Under the pieces are notes generated by a model. That model saw only the letters and a list, made by a program, of their open reading frames with translations. It searched no databases and was not told the origin of the DNA. A DNA stretch of 64,000 nt, taken from Lentisphaeria bacterium (GTDB lineage Bacteria > Verrucomicrobiota > Lentisphaeria > Victivallales > Victivallaceae). Positions within the stretch are counted from its first letter, which is position 1; the number at the start of each line of letters is the position of its first letter. A program made the position numbers and the translations under genes. The DNA lies in the NCBI GenBank assembly GCA_022009855.1, contig CP091727.1:744001-808000 (forward strand). Direction: 5' to 3'. Below are positions 44,303 through 55,499 of this stretch, piece after piece.

Positions 44303-46971
44303 TCAGCGCACAAACGGTGTCTGAAGAAAACTCTCCGGCTCCGGAGTCAACACTGCGGCCTCCAGCCTGTAACGGAACTCACGACGTTGCCGGAGTGCAA
44401 ATCGATGCCGCCCGCACTCAAGCCGAAACGGACGCTGGTTGCCGAACGAGGCGCCGGTCGGAGTTAACGAGTACCACGCTCCGCCCTCCGCCGCCACCGG
44501 ACCGTAAAATGCGGCGCGGCGCCAGGGGGCTTTCCCCTCTTCATGGCGCAGATTGACCGCTACCGGCCTCTCTGTGGCAAAAACAAACAGATAATAGCAT
44601 CCCGGGCGCTCCACGTCGAACTCCAGACTGCAGCTCCCGCTGCCGTCCTGTCTGGAGACACTCCCCGCGATCGCCCTCCGGCGCGCCTCTCCCGCCCGGA
44701 CGGCATCGCGACTCAAATCCGCTTCGACCGTAACCGGCACGCCGATTCGGTCAGGATCCCTGAACACAACAGCCCCCCGATAACGGCGGGCCATCCGGAC
44801 CGCTTCCGGCTTCACAGTGAAATTCACTGGAAGCTGCCCGTCTCGGGGCACAACTCCCTCGGCAGGCGATACGGAAAAGAAACCGGGGGCGGCAACCAGA
44901 GCCGTCTGAAACTTCAACGGCCGGGCGGAACTGTTGCGAAGCATCAGAATCACGCCCCTCCCTCCTCCAACCGCAGATGGGCCGCATCGGCGGCCAGCGC
45001 CGTCGGCCGACGGAACCAGTTGCCGTCACGGGCCGGAATTCCGACATCCGCCCCGCCCTCGGCTCCGAACCCGGGAAGCGCCGAAGCCTGGTGTTTCCCC
45101 GGCGAATCGTTCCGCAGCCGATAATCTCCGGCCCCCGAGCTGACGAAACGGGGTTCTCGGCGGATGGCATTCCGTTCCTGCCCCGCCAGAATCGGTGCCC
45201 GTTCCGCCCCTCTGCCGTTCCAGAGCAGATCATGGTCGAAATCATTTCGAACCCGAAACACACCGCCGTCAAAAATCTGTCCTTTGACTGCGAAAAGATT
45301 GTTACGCATCACACCCTTGAGCCTGGCAGCCTCCTCCCGGTTCGGAACAATGCCGCTATAGTTGCTGTATCCGTTGATATTGCCGCAGACAGTGTTAAAA
45401 AGAGCCGCAACTGTCCGGGGCCGAAGTTGCGGAACGCATTCTTCACGGCAAAATTAGCGATGCCGTGCTGATCGCCCGGGTCACAGAGCAGATTGCCGAC
45501 CAGATAGGAGGGCCCGCTCCATGCCGGGGCAGTACTCACGCCGCACAAACCGCCCTCAATGCGGTTGCCGATCAGCCGCACGTTACGCTGGCCACCATCC
45601 AGTTCGATGCCGTCGTCATTGGGCAGATAGATGAAATTGCCGAAAATCTCGGCGTCACGACAGAAACCGCCGATGGGCGAGTCGTTATTATCCCCGCCAA
45701 TGCCGTCGTTCCAACGCTGCAGATCGCTGCCGACCAGATCGTTCCAGCGCAGAGTAACCGCCCCGGGACTCTGAACGAAAATTCCATGCGGACCGTCAGG
45801 GTGAGAATCGAACCACGGACAGGTCCGGGCTGTGGAGAGTGAATCAGATTATGCTCGATCAGAAGTTCCCCGGAGTCCTTGATGCGGATTCCGGCCAGAT
45901 CGTAGACAATCCGATTATCGAGCAGATACTTGCCATCCCCCTCCCGTCGGACACCCGGCGCGCCGAATCCGGAGATGTCGCAGCGGCGGATGACGACATG
46001 TCCGCTCTGCAGGAGATTGATTCCGTAATATCGCCCTCCTCTGACCGTAAGTTGATCGAGAATAATGTAGTCGGCCTCGTCGATCCGTATCGCCTCCTCA
46101 CAATCGAATCCAGCGTCCAGCACAAATCCCGGAGCCGCCGTATAGCGGATGTAGCCGTCCGGACTGCCGGACTGCCGGATAATCAGAGGCAGTTTGCAGT
46201 TCTTCGCGTCAAGGACAATTGTCCGGGCGACGGGGAGCCTGCTCTCCCGTGTTCGAAACGTGCCGGAATAACGTTCCCGCGGGTTCCGGCAGCTGACCAA
46301 TTCGACCTCATATGCGGTACCTTCCCGGAGTGAAAAACAGCACCCCGGTCACCATTCCATCGACTACGACCGGTGTGGGAGCTTCACACCATTCTCCGGC
46401 ACCCTTTTCACGATAGCTCATGGTAAAGTCGTCCGCAGCACCTCCTTCAAGATAAACGGAAGCACTGTGAAAAGCGGGGGACAAAACGCAGGTTCCGCGT
46501 CTTCCTTCCGACCACCGGTACCGGCATGATCCGCAACTGCTCGAAAAATGCGGAACTGCCGCAGACAAAAGGGGTGTTGACGAGACGACACCCCAGCTCG
46601 ATGCGGTCGGCATCGCCGGGAATGAAACGGATTGACAATCTTTTCCCACCACGGCTTGAGTAAGAAGAGGCAATCCGTCTGATTTCACGTCGGTTGCAGT
46701 AGAGCCGTACCTGTAAATAGGCGGCGGAACTCACTTCCGAACGAACGAATGCGGAAAACTCCAGCTCCCGTCCAGGGTGGTAACCGCTCAGTTTTCCGGC
46801 AACCATGCCGTCACCGGAACTTTTCCCGGATCCGGTCCGCCTGAGAACCAACATGCCGTCCGCCTCCCGCATCTCCACCGCGTCGGGCGTATAGTTCTTC
46901 CATACGCCGATTTCAAGGGCAAAACCACTGTTCAGCAGACCAGCCAGCAGCAGAAGGACATACAATTTCAT
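44303..46971 (-). CDS. secreted parallel beta-helix protein (several indels)
   Basis: A signal peptide (MKLYVLLLLAGLLNSGFA) starts the protein. The centre is a right-handed beta-helix with repeated short strands: DYIILDQLTVRGG, GHVVIRRCDISGFGA, KYLLDNRIVYDLAGIRIKDSGELLIEHNLIHS, RLIGNRIEGGLCGV. The C-terminus is beta-sandwich-like. The frame changes near 46500, 46320, 45830, 45400 and 44950, so the protein, about 885 residues when joined, is seen only in pieces. GGGAGAGGTG precedes the ATG at 46971. The fold is shared by pectate lyases, polygalacturonases and alginate lyases; neighbouring GH4 suggests uronic-acid-containing glycans. Third gene of cassette D. Confidence 0.6.
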
Positions 46972-46984
46972 CACACCTCTCCCA

Positions 46985-47756
46985 TCACTCGGCATCATGC
47001 CAGAAATTCCGGTGAACCGAGGCGGAACTTCCCCGGAAAGGCGTGACAACAGCAAACTGTGACTCTCATGCCCCACATGCAGATCGGCGTAGGCGACATT
47101 GGCCCCTCGGCCATGCCGACGGGAAATGTTGAGCTGGTTGCTGATTGTAGCGATCAATCCCTTGCCCGCACCGGCCGGACGAGTCCCGTCATAAGCGACC
47201 TCGGTAGCGTCAACCATCAGCAACCCGAGCGACGGTTTCTTGCGGCGCCCCAGATCATGATAACGCGCCCGGGAAAACCCGGTCGCACTGTCGGACGGCA
47301 GTTCGATCAGATAGGTATTGAGCGAATAGCTGTTATTGGGGCGCCCATCCTCGGCGCTCCACTCGCCGAAGCCGTCACGCCGCCCGGAGGGACAAATCGC
47401 CAACCGGGGCATTCGACTCCGCGTTGGATCGGTATAGTTCTCGCACCGTTCCCAGGTGAAACAAGGCACCAGCGTGTGGCGGGAACGCAGTTCGCTGATT
47501 GGCCCGAAAATGTAACGGTTCGAATTGATTGCTTTATTGGCGACTGACAGTTTCAGCGATCCCCGGTTGTCATCGGAATAACGCTGCGCGGCAATCGCCA
47601 GCTGACGCATGTTGCTGACACACTGGATGCTCTTTGCCCGCTCCCGGACCTTATTGAGAGTGCCGGCAACAGCAGCGCCGCCAGAATCGCGATGATTGCG
47701 ATAACCAGCAGGAGTTCAATGAGAGTGAAAGTCTTTCGTCTGCACATAACAATCAT
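46985..47756 (-). CDS. prepilin-type (pseudopilin-like) H-x9-DG family protein (cassette D; indels)
   Basis: The leader MIVMCRRKT precedes FTLIELLLVIAIIAILAALLLPAL. After an indel near 47660 the family helix continues (RERAKSIQCVSNMRQLAIAAQRYSDDN). The C-terminal motif is His-x9-Asp (RRHGRGANVAYADLHVGH). In the uncorrected frame the protein runs straight into the next gene's signal peptide. A second indel near 47020 would give the end FWHDAE and a stop at 46985, as in relatives. CGGAGG lies before the ATG at 47756. The residue before Phe+1 is Thr. It lies 26 bases after the GH4 gene. Confidence 0.8.
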
Positions 47757-47781
47757 GTCGACCTCCGAAAAAAGTACATGG

Positions 47782-49164
47782 TTATCGGAACCAGCGTTCA
47801 TCAAGATGATCTCTTTCCGCGGCGAGGAGCTCAGAAGCAATATTACGGATATCATCCAGGCTGGTGGTCAGCGGATCTGCGGCCAGGGCGCGCATCAAAA
47901 GCGTCCGGTCGCACTCCACCGCAGCCTGTGCGGTCAATTCGTGAGTATCGAGCACCCGCTGCGTCAGACTCAGCAGACCGCGTGGCATATCACAAGCGGG
48001 AAGCGGCCGCGGACCGTGTTCCATATCCAGTTCGCAGAGCAGCTCCAGAAACGCATCTGCCGACAGATTGGGCACCGCGCCGCGGTTCGGGGAGTTGATG
48101 TAAAACTTCCGGCCCAGATTTCCCCACATTGATTCGATGATATCGGTGGCGTGATCGCCATGACCGGTTTCGAAAAAGCGTTCTATCGGCGTCTCGCCGT
48201 CAGCGAATTTCCGAGTGCCCTCCCAGGCGGCCGCCATCTCTTCGGCGCGGTTGCAGGCATCGAAGGGAATCAGCGGCTCCGGCGTGGTCGGCACCGCGGA
48301 CTTCCCTTGAAAAAACGGTACATATTCCTTGGTGTGACTGACGGCGGTGGGAACTGCGCCGTAGAGTTCACTTAACACCTTGGCATAATTCATATTGAGC
48401 CGCGGCTTCGCCTTGGTGGACAGGGGGGTCTCGTACTCTTGCCGCGCCTTGCGGGCGATGAAGGCAAGAAGATCCGACATGCGGTCCTTTCCCTCATAGG
48501 CGCACCGCAGCACCCAGGTGCAGTGGTTGACTCCGGCGATAGTGAGATCGAACTTCGCGTCCTGTTCGGTGGTCATCGTCTCACCAGGAGCAAGAACGCC
48601 AATTTGTTCGAGGTACATGTTACGCACATACGGCATGTGGTTGCCGTCACAGAGTGCAAAACTCTTGATGTCGGGCGCGTAACGCATCAGTCCGATTCCG
48701 AGCGTCGAGGTGGGATTGACAAAGTTGATCAGCCACGCTTCGGGAGCGAGTTCACGCAGGTCATCGGCGATGCGCAGCACCTCGGGCAGTTCACGCAGTG
48801 CACGGAAAATTCCGCCGGGCCCGATCGTGTCGCTGGAACACATGGTGATGCCGTATTTGGCCGACAGACGCGTATCGATTCCGCGGTAGTAGGCATTGCG
48901 GAACGAGAAGCTCAGCACCACGAAATCAGCGTCCCGCAGCACGGAACGACGTTCGACGGCACCTTCAATGGTCAGTGGTGCGTCGACATGTGCCCGGACA
49001 CGTTCTGCCAAACGAACCATGGTTTCAAGCACGGTGGAGTCGGTATCGACCAGAGCGAGCGTACCGCTGCGCAGAATCGGACTTGTCACCATATTGTAGA
49101 TGACCGGTTTGCCGAAAAAATAACTGCCCGCGCCGATGACGACGACTTTAGGTCCCTTTTTCAT
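47782..49164 (-). CDS. GH4 family glycosidase (alpha-galactosidase/alpha-galacturonidase type)
   Basis: NAD+- and Mn2+-dependent glycosidase that works by redox-elimination chemistry in the cytoplasm. 460 residues, intact. The N-terminal Rossmann motif is VVVIGAGSYFFGKPVIYNM; then SFSFRNAYYRGID, INFVNPTSTL, CDGNHMPY (metal-ligand Cys region) and GVNHCTWVL (metal-ligand His). The family includes enzymes for galactosides, glucosides, glucuronides and galacturonides; I cannot choose with confidence, though the beta-helix protein in the same operon favours a uronide. First gene of cassette D, transcribed away from the AraC regulator; AGGAAAGG precedes the ATG. Confidence 0.88.
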   Translation of the reverse strand: MKKGPKVVVIGAGSYFFGKPVIYNMVTSPILRSGTLALVDTDSTVLETMVRLAERVRAHVDAPLTIEGAVERRSVLRDADFVVLSFSFRNAYYRGIDTRLSAKYGITMCSSDTIGPGGIFRALRELPEVLRIADDLRELAPEAWLINFVNPTSTLGIGLMRYAPDIKSFALCDGNHMPYVRNMYLEQIGVLAPGETMTTEQDAKFDLTIAGVNHCTWVLRCAYEGKDRMSDLLAFIARKARQEYETPLSTKAKPRLNMNYAKVLSELYGAVPTAVSHTKEYVPFFQGKSAVPTTPEPLIPFDACNRAEEMAAAWEGTRKFADGETPIERFFETGHGDHATDIIESMWGNLGRKFYINSPNRGAVPNLSADAFLELLCELDMEHGPRPLPACDMPRGLLSLTQRVLDTHELTAQAAVECDRTLLMRALAADPLTTSLDDIRNIASELLAAERDHLDERWFR

Positions 49165-49208
49165 TCTGGATGCCTTTCCTGTTTACTTCGAACCGTTGTT
49201 CTTTCAAT

Positions 49209-49237
49209 ATTTTACCAGATTTTCCTTGATTTTCCAA
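49209..49237 (-). promoter_or_regulatory. sigma-70 promoter for the GH4-pseudopilin-beta-helix operon
   Basis: On the minus strand, TTGGAA (49232-49237) and TAAAAT (49209-49214) are 17 bases apart, about 45 bases before the GH4 ATG. It lies in the 120-base divergent space shared with the AraC gene. Confidence 0.55.
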
Positions 49238-49287
49238 GAGTAGCAATGTAGTTTATAGGGTAGAAATGATGCAAAAGAAAAAAATCG

Positions 49288-50096
49288 ATGAATAAAATTT
49301 GTTACCGTTTTTCCAAAAAGGCACGCTGCATGCGCCGGTGCGTGTCCGCTCCAGCGGTCATTACCTGGTGGAGCCGGACTGGCACGACCTTATCATGCGG
49401 AAAAGTTTTCTCGAGCTTTACTGGTGCGTCTCCGGCTGCGGGGAGTTCCGCCTCGGCTCACGCAGCTGGCAGCTTCACCCAGGAGAGATCTGCAGCTATT
49501 TTCCGGGAGATGTACATCAGGTGGCCGCATGTGAAGAGTGGGAATACTGCTGGCTGACGATCGACGGCGAATTCTGCGCCGATGTGATCAAAGGATTCGG
49601 TTTGACGAGGGAACCGCACCGTGCCGGTCCCTGCCCGCAGGAACTTTTCTCCCGTCTGCGTCATGAACTAGCTATCCCCGGCATCGATGCGGAAAGCCGG
49701 GCTGCTCTCATCGGATATGAAATTTTGTTGCGTACCGTCATGCCGGAAAAGATACCCAACATCGATCTGGGCCGCCGATTCATGGCTGAGGTCGCCCGGC
49801 GCCTCGACGATCCGGAACTGAACATCAGTGAACTCGCGGCAGAACTCGGCGTGCACCGTACCACGCTGATGCGGCAGGTGCGGGCGGCCAGCGGAATGTC
49901 GCCTCAGGAATATCTGATCGAGTGCCGGATGCAGAAAGCGCTGGAACTGCTCAGCAACAGCAGTGCCTCCATCAAGGAGATCGCCGAATCGGCCGGATTC
50001 GCCAATGCCAACTACTTCACCAAAGTATTCCACAGGATGTTCGGCAGATCCCCATCTGAACTGCGGGCACTCACGTTGCGTTCCTCTGTCGGCTGA
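49288..50096 (+). CDS. AraC family transcriptional regulator (cassette D; indel near start)
   Basis: The N-terminal cupin-like sensor domain has ELYWCVSGCGEFRLGSRSWQLHPGEICSYFPGDVHQV. The C-terminal double helix-turn-helix is textbook: NISELAAELGVHRTTLMRQVRAASGMSPQEYLIECRMQKALELL, then IKEIAESAGFANANYFTKVFHRMFGRSPSELR. One missing T in the run near 49310-49314 separates the first 9 residues (MNKICYRFF) from the rest. About 270 residues. Divergent from the GH4 operon with a 123-base shared control region, so it probably activates that operon in response to a sugar. Confidence 0.87.
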
Positions 50097-50122
50097 TGCC
50101 GCTTGCAACACGGCGGAACAAT

Positions 50123-50972
50123 TCACCGGCCGGAGTGACCGCTCTCGCCCCGGGTGATCCTGCGGTAGGCGGCGGGCGGCATCTGCATGAACCGCCCGAA
50201 CACCTTCGTAAAATGAAACCGGTCGGAAAATCCGGCGGCTTCCGCGATCTCATCGATGGAGTGCGTGCTGTAATGGAGCTCCCCCGGCGGCGTATTCCAC
50301 ACTCTTGCGCAGCCGGAACTGCTGCGGCGTCTCCCCGGTTTTCTCCCGGAACAGCCGGATGAAACTGTTCCGGGAAAGCCCCGCCCGCTCCGCGAGTTCG
50401 GTATTGGAGTATTTCTCCCGCAAATTGCCTTCGATAAGCTCGCAGATCGCCTCCACCCGGTGATCCGGTATCGTATCCAGCCGGAACAGTTCCGGCGGCA
50501 GCCGGCTCATCGCCAAACCGATGATCGCATAGGCCAGCAGGGTGCGCCGCTGCGTATTCCGCCAGTCCTGCCCGGTCGCGATGCAGTCGTCGATCAGCTG
50601 CCGCAACTGCGGCTCAAGCGGCAGTTCGAAATGCTGTTCCGGGCTGGTGATGTGGTCGTAGATCCGGAAGTGGATGTAGAAGTGCGAAATCGGCTGTTTC
50701 GAATAGGTGAAAAACGAACAGCCCCGGGGGAAAATGTAGACCCGGTCGGTCAGAAACGGCTGCGCCGCCTCCCCCGTCAAATAGAAGTACCCGCCCGGCG
50801 TGGGGTTGCAGTAGAAATACCACTCCGCCGGCAGAAAATGCGCCCGGTCCCACGGATAGAGCGATTCCCGGTAATGGCAGCGGGTAATGCGCAGCATGCT
50901 GTTGAGCACTTCGATCTTTTCCGCACTGAAATTTTTACTGATAGTTCTTTTGACATAGATTTGCTTCTCCAT
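50123..50972 (-). CDS. AraC family transcriptional regulator (cassette E; frameshift)
   Basis: The sensor domain has cupin-like strands (WYFYCNPTPGGYFYLTG; DRVYIFPRGCSFFTYS). The DNA-binding part begins VEAICELIEGNLREKYSNTELAERAGLSRNSFIRLFREKTGETPQQF and, after the indel, continues HSIDEIAEAAGFSDRFHFTKVFGRFMQMPPAAYRRITRG. A run of five C at 50281-50285 has one extra base; without it the protein is about 283 residues, normal for the family. Divergent from the pseudopilin and enzyme genes of cassette E. It converges with the cassette D regulator with only 26 bases between the stops. Confidence 0.87.
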
Positions 50973-50998
50973 ACCATACCGGCCCGCACATTTTCATC

Positions 50999-51014
50999 CT
51001 ATAATATATCATAG
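50999..51014. promoter_or_regulatory. AT-rich near-palindrome in the cassette E divergent region
   Basis: CTATAATATATCATAG matches its reverse complement at 14 of 16 positions. It lies 27 bases before the AraC ATG and could be an operator or a promoter element; both readings are possible. Confidence 0.3.
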
Positions 51015-51170
51015 TTCTAGAAAAGAAAAAAACAAGAAGGGAAAGGATGTTCCTCATCCATTCATGTGCTTTTTAAGACACAGACGGGGGAGTTCCGGCC
51101 CGGCAGACGCCGGAATCACGCCCCCCGGTCCCGTTCGAACTTCAATTTTCTCAAGACAGGAGCATGACAG

Positions 51171-52018
51171 ATGAAACAGCAGAGTCCCGTATTTCCGGCA
51201 TCGCATTTTGTCGCGGCCGATTCCCCGTCGTTCCGCGCGAAACGGAGTAATTTTACTTTGATCGAACTCCTGATCGTAATCGCGATCATCGCCATTCTCG
51301 CCGGAATTCTGCTGCCCGCATTGACCCGGGCCCGGGAGCGCGCCTACTCGATCCATTGCGTCAACAACCTCAAGCAGATCGGGCTGGGGCTGGCCCAGTA
51401 CACCGGCGACTTCACCTTTTTCCCCTGGCCGCAGGACGAAACCCAGACCCTGCCGGGGACTACGGAGAAAGGACGCTGGTGGAATCTGCTGACCGGCCTC
51501 TCCGATTCCGGCGTCAGAATCGGCAGCTCCTATCTGCCGATCTACCGGCAGCACAGCTCCGTAAACGGCAGTTATCTCGGTCTGCGCTGTCCCAAACACG
51601 CCGAACAGCGAACGGAAAGCGGCGGCCCTCTTCCGAGCCACTATATCGTCGTCGGTTCCAGCTCCGACTTGTGGTATGCCGACGGCGCCGTCGGCATCAC
51701 CGGTCCACTGGAGGTCGGTCCGGCCGGCGTCGTCTCCCCGGAACGGGTAAAAAGGCCTCAGCCAAAGTTGGAGTGATCGAATATCAACTGAATCGGAACG
51801 AAGGTGGTGTCGGCTACATCAATGACGGGCGCTATCTCTTCAACTCCTCCAACAATGAGGTAAACTATATCGGGCCGGTTCATGGTCGGGATGCCGGAGC
51901 TCTCTATGTAGACGGCCATGCGGGGATGCTCGACGCGGTCTCCGAGCTCAACGCCGCCGGCGGCAGCCGGGCGGTCGAGATCTGGAAGAAATACTTCGCC
52001 ACCAACATCAATGAATAG
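51171..52018 (+). CDS. prepilin-type (pseudopilin-like) H-x9-DG family protein (cassette E; frameshift)
   Basis: A long 27-residue leader (ending RAKRSN) precedes FTLIELLIVIAIIAILAGILLPAL, then TRARERAYSIHCVNNLKQIGLGLAQYTGDFTFFPWPQD. One missing A in the run at 51749-51753 breaks the frame; repair gives VKKASAKVGVIEYQLNR and the C-terminal His-x9-Asp-Gly (VHGRDAGALYVDGHA), then VEIWKKYFATNINE. About 282 residues. The residue before Phe+1 is Asn. AGGAG precedes the ATG. It lies 36 bases before the lipoprotein-type glycoside hydrolase gene. Confidence 0.87.
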
Positions 52019-52054
52019 CCGGGCAGCGCTCCCGCACAGGAAAGGAACTTCTTT

Positions 52055-55000
52055 ATGAAATCATTGCCCGTTACCCTCTGCTCCGCGCTGGCTCTCCTCG
52101 CCTGCGGCGGAGAGCCGGTCAACCTCAATTCGCACATGGAACTGGGCGAACCCGGGCGCGGTGTGCCGGGATATTTTCTCGACGTCAACCGCGCCGCGAT
52201 CGACACGGTCCGGGCGGCCCCGGACCGGCTCTACACGCCGCGCACCGTTTCCGGGGAATCCCGGCCAGTGCCTGATGATCCCCGGCTATCGGGGCGTTTC
52301 CCACTACCAGCTGGAACTTGCCGACATTCTGCTCACCCGCGACGGCGAAGTGGAGATCTCCTTCGACGCCAAAGGTCGGTCCGGATGAAGGCGGCACACT
52401 GCACAAGCTGAGCTCGTTCACCATCGACTTCCGCCTTTTCCCCGACAACGACCGCGACTCCTATTACCCGATGCTGAAGTCGTTCTCCTTCCGCCCGACC
52501 ACCGAATGGCAGCGATTCTCCCGCCGCTTTCCGGTGAAAGCCTACACCAACTACTACAACATCTGGGTGATGCCCTCCGCGGTAAAGAGCGGCGGAACGC
52601 TCAACAGCCTCTACCTTGACAACTTCCAGCTGCGCTACGTCGACGGCAGAAAAACCGACGAGCCGGAAGAGTACTGCGTGATTCCGGACCGGGATGACCA
52701 GCTCTACCGCCGCGGCGACACGGTCCGTTTCGCCGTGCGGGCGCGCCTCGCGGATGCGGCGGATTCGCTCGATGCGGAACTTGCGGTACTGCGGGACTAC
52801 AACAACAGCGAACTTGCCGCGCTCCCGCTCCGGCTGACCCGGAGAGCGGACGGCACCTGGACCGGAAGCGCCTCCTGGAAGGCCGGGGAATACGGCTCCT
52901 TCACCACGGTTCTTCGCCGGAAGGGAAACCGCTCCGCGGCATCAACACCAGCATTCAGGTGCTTCACCCGGCCGTCACGCATCCATTCGGCTCCTTCGGC
53001 TGGGGAATCGGGGTCAACGACGAGGCGCTCTGCCCGATCGGCCGCGCCGAGCGGGAGGGGCAGGAGAATTACAGCATCCGTCACTCCAGCTTCGAGCGGG
53101 AGTACCGGCTGTTGAAGGAATCCGGCGTCAACCTGTTCCGGGTCTGGGGCCGGTGGCGCCTGATCGAGCCGGAAAAAACGAGTTCACGTCAAAGATCATC
53201 GGCCTGCAGATGGATATGCTCAAAAAGTATCAGATCGAACCGCTCTTCTGTCTGGTCGGCAACTTCACCGTCCACGGCGGCCAGGAAACGCTGGACCGTT
53301 ACCGGACGAAGAGCATCCGCGGTTCGCAGCTGCCGATGTATCTCTATGAATATTTCTACCAGGCGCCCGGCCGGAAGATGGGCTCGGTACTGCCGCCGAT
53401 GGAAATTTACGACCGGTATCTGCAATTTGTCTGGAAGAACTGGGGCGGTCAGGTCCGCTGCTGGGAGATGTCCAACGAACCCGGCATCTTCGGCATGCCG
53501 GCGAAGAACTACATCGACTACCTGAAACACACCTGGAAGTTCCTCAAACAGCACCGCCCGGATTCCATTCTGCTCGGGAACGGGGTGACCGGCGACTTCG
53601 GCATGAACGTCGTCAAATGGTGCGAACAGCTCAACGCCGCCGATCCGAACTACGTCGACTACCTCGACGCCGTCGCCTTCCACCCCTACGCCTGCGGTCT
53701 GGACTACATCAACGGCGCGCTCAACCTCTACGCGCAGTGTGTGAAGAACATCCAATCGACGCTGGCGAAACCGCGACCGCTGTGGAACACGGAGTGCTAC
53801 TATCTGCCCACGGCGCGCCGCCGGCAGATCAACTGCGGCCGGGAGTTCTCCCGCTACTCTTCGAATGAGCTTCAGCGGCACTTCCTCGACGGCTTCTTCC
53901 ACGGGGTCAAAGCGTCGCCTTCTCCGTGCGCCTCCTCCTTCTTCCAGCGGGCGGACCGGATTGTGAATCTGGTGCCGATGACCGAACTTGCGGCGGCGAT
54001 GAACGCGCTCTCCTTCCTGCTGACCGGCATGGAGACCCTCGCCCCGGTCGATCTCGGTTCGCAGATCCGCGCCGGAATCTTCACCGACAAATCCGGCACC
54101 AGAGCGCTGGGATTCCTCTACGACCTGCGCCCCTCGGGAAGCCGGTGGACCCCGGACCGGGCCGCGCCCGGGTGCTCGACCTCTACGGGAACGAACGTTC
54201 CGGCCGCTCCCACGAGCTCTCCTTTGAACCATATTTCCTCACCGGCACGCCGGCGGAGGTGAAAACGATGCTGACAGGTTCGACCTTCCAGGTGGAGAAC
54301 CCGGTGGAGCTCTACGGACGCCGGTGCGGCGACCGCCTGTTCCTCGAAGCGCGCAACCGGACGGGGATTCCGGGGATCGTCGAGGGACGTATCGGCGACC
54401 TGCCGACCCGCTTCTCCTTCGGCAAAGAGGAGTTTTCCCTCATCGAGCTTCCCGCGGAGAAGGCGGTTCCCGCCAACGTCCATCTGGTGCCGGAGACGCC
54501 CGCCCACACCCTGCCGGCCACGGTGACCCTCTCCCGGGGGACCCGCGCCGACCTTTCGCTGGAAAACGGCTGCCTGAAGATCGTTCTGGAGGTGGCCGAT
54601 CCTCATCGAAAAGCGGCGAAAGGCCATGCGCTCTGGGAGGGATCCGCGGTGGAACTCTTTCTGGACCCCGCCCCGTTCCGCCACCTCGACCGCAACGAGA
54701 TCAAGCCGTGGCAGTACGCGTTTGCGGTCCGCCCCTCCACGACCGGCGTGACCGTGTACGCCAGCCGGAATCCAACCTCCGCCGCCACCCGGAAGGTGAC
54801 CGAGACCGACACCGGCTACAAAATGGAGATTCTCCTCCCCCTCGCGGAACTTCCCGCCTCCCCCGTTTACGGCCTCGACATTGAGATCGACCGCGTCGGA
54901 GAAAAGCAGAAGGAGTCGCTCGGCAGCGATCCCGGCAACTCCTACCGCCGCCGCCTGCACTATCACCTGATCCGGCTCCCCCCGGCGGCGAACTGCCGCC

Positions 55001-55493
55001 GAACGGGGATTTCGCACGCGTTTCGTTCGGCGACCCGGCGAACTGGTGCTACCCGGTTCCCTCCGGCACCCGCGTCGACTGCGCCCCGGAGTACGGCAGA
55101 AACGGCAACGGCCTGCGCATCCGGACGACGAAACCCGTCCCGGAAAAGGTGACCATCACCCAGACCGTGCCGGTCGAGCCGGGGAAATACGCCCGCGGCA
55201 CCTTGCAGGTTCTGGCGCGGTTTGAACAGGTGCAGACCACCGGCAGAGGGCGCGGCCGCCACGGCGTCATTCTGGCGGTCAACAGCGGCCGCAAGCGCAG
55301 TTCCTTCTCCGAAGACAAGCTCAAATCCGATCTCACCGGAACCGCCGGATGGACCCTCTACCAGCTCGATTTCCCGATTCCGGCCGACGCCGGGACGCTG
55401 AAGCCGGAAATCGGCTTTGGTCCGGCGACGACCGGTTCCCTTTCGGTGGACTCCGTGCGGCTCCAGCTGTTCCCGGCGGAGAAGAAAGAGTAG
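52055..55493 (+). CDS. exported GH-A clan glycoside hydrolase with CBM9-like domain (multiple indels)
   Basis: The N-terminus (MKSLPVTLCSALALLACGGEP) looks like a lipoprotein signal with a possible lipobox LLAC. Beta-sandwich regions follow (IDFRLFPDNDRDSYYPM; NSLYLDNFQLRYVDG). The TIM barrel has RVWGRWRLIEPEK, CWEMSNEPGIFG with the acid/base Glu and LWNTECYYL with the nucleophile Glu. Further on are a CBM9-like domain (LKIVLEVADPHRKAAKGHALWEG, VELFLDPAPF, KMEILLPLAEL) and a final beta domain (VLARFEQVQTTGRG). Frames change near 52255, 52376, 52930, 53175, 54140 and 55000. Repaired length is about 1,145 residues. Enzyme gene of cassette E, 7 bases before the GH106-like gene. Substrate unknown. 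Confidence 0.65.
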
Positions 55494-55499
55494 CCCCCA

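Noticed and set aside
46971..46985. Apparent fusion of pseudopilin D with the beta-helix protein in one frame
   Set aside because: The downstream half starts with its own signal peptide and ribosome-binding site, and a one-base shift gives the pseudopilin a typical end (FWHDAE) and a stop at 46985.
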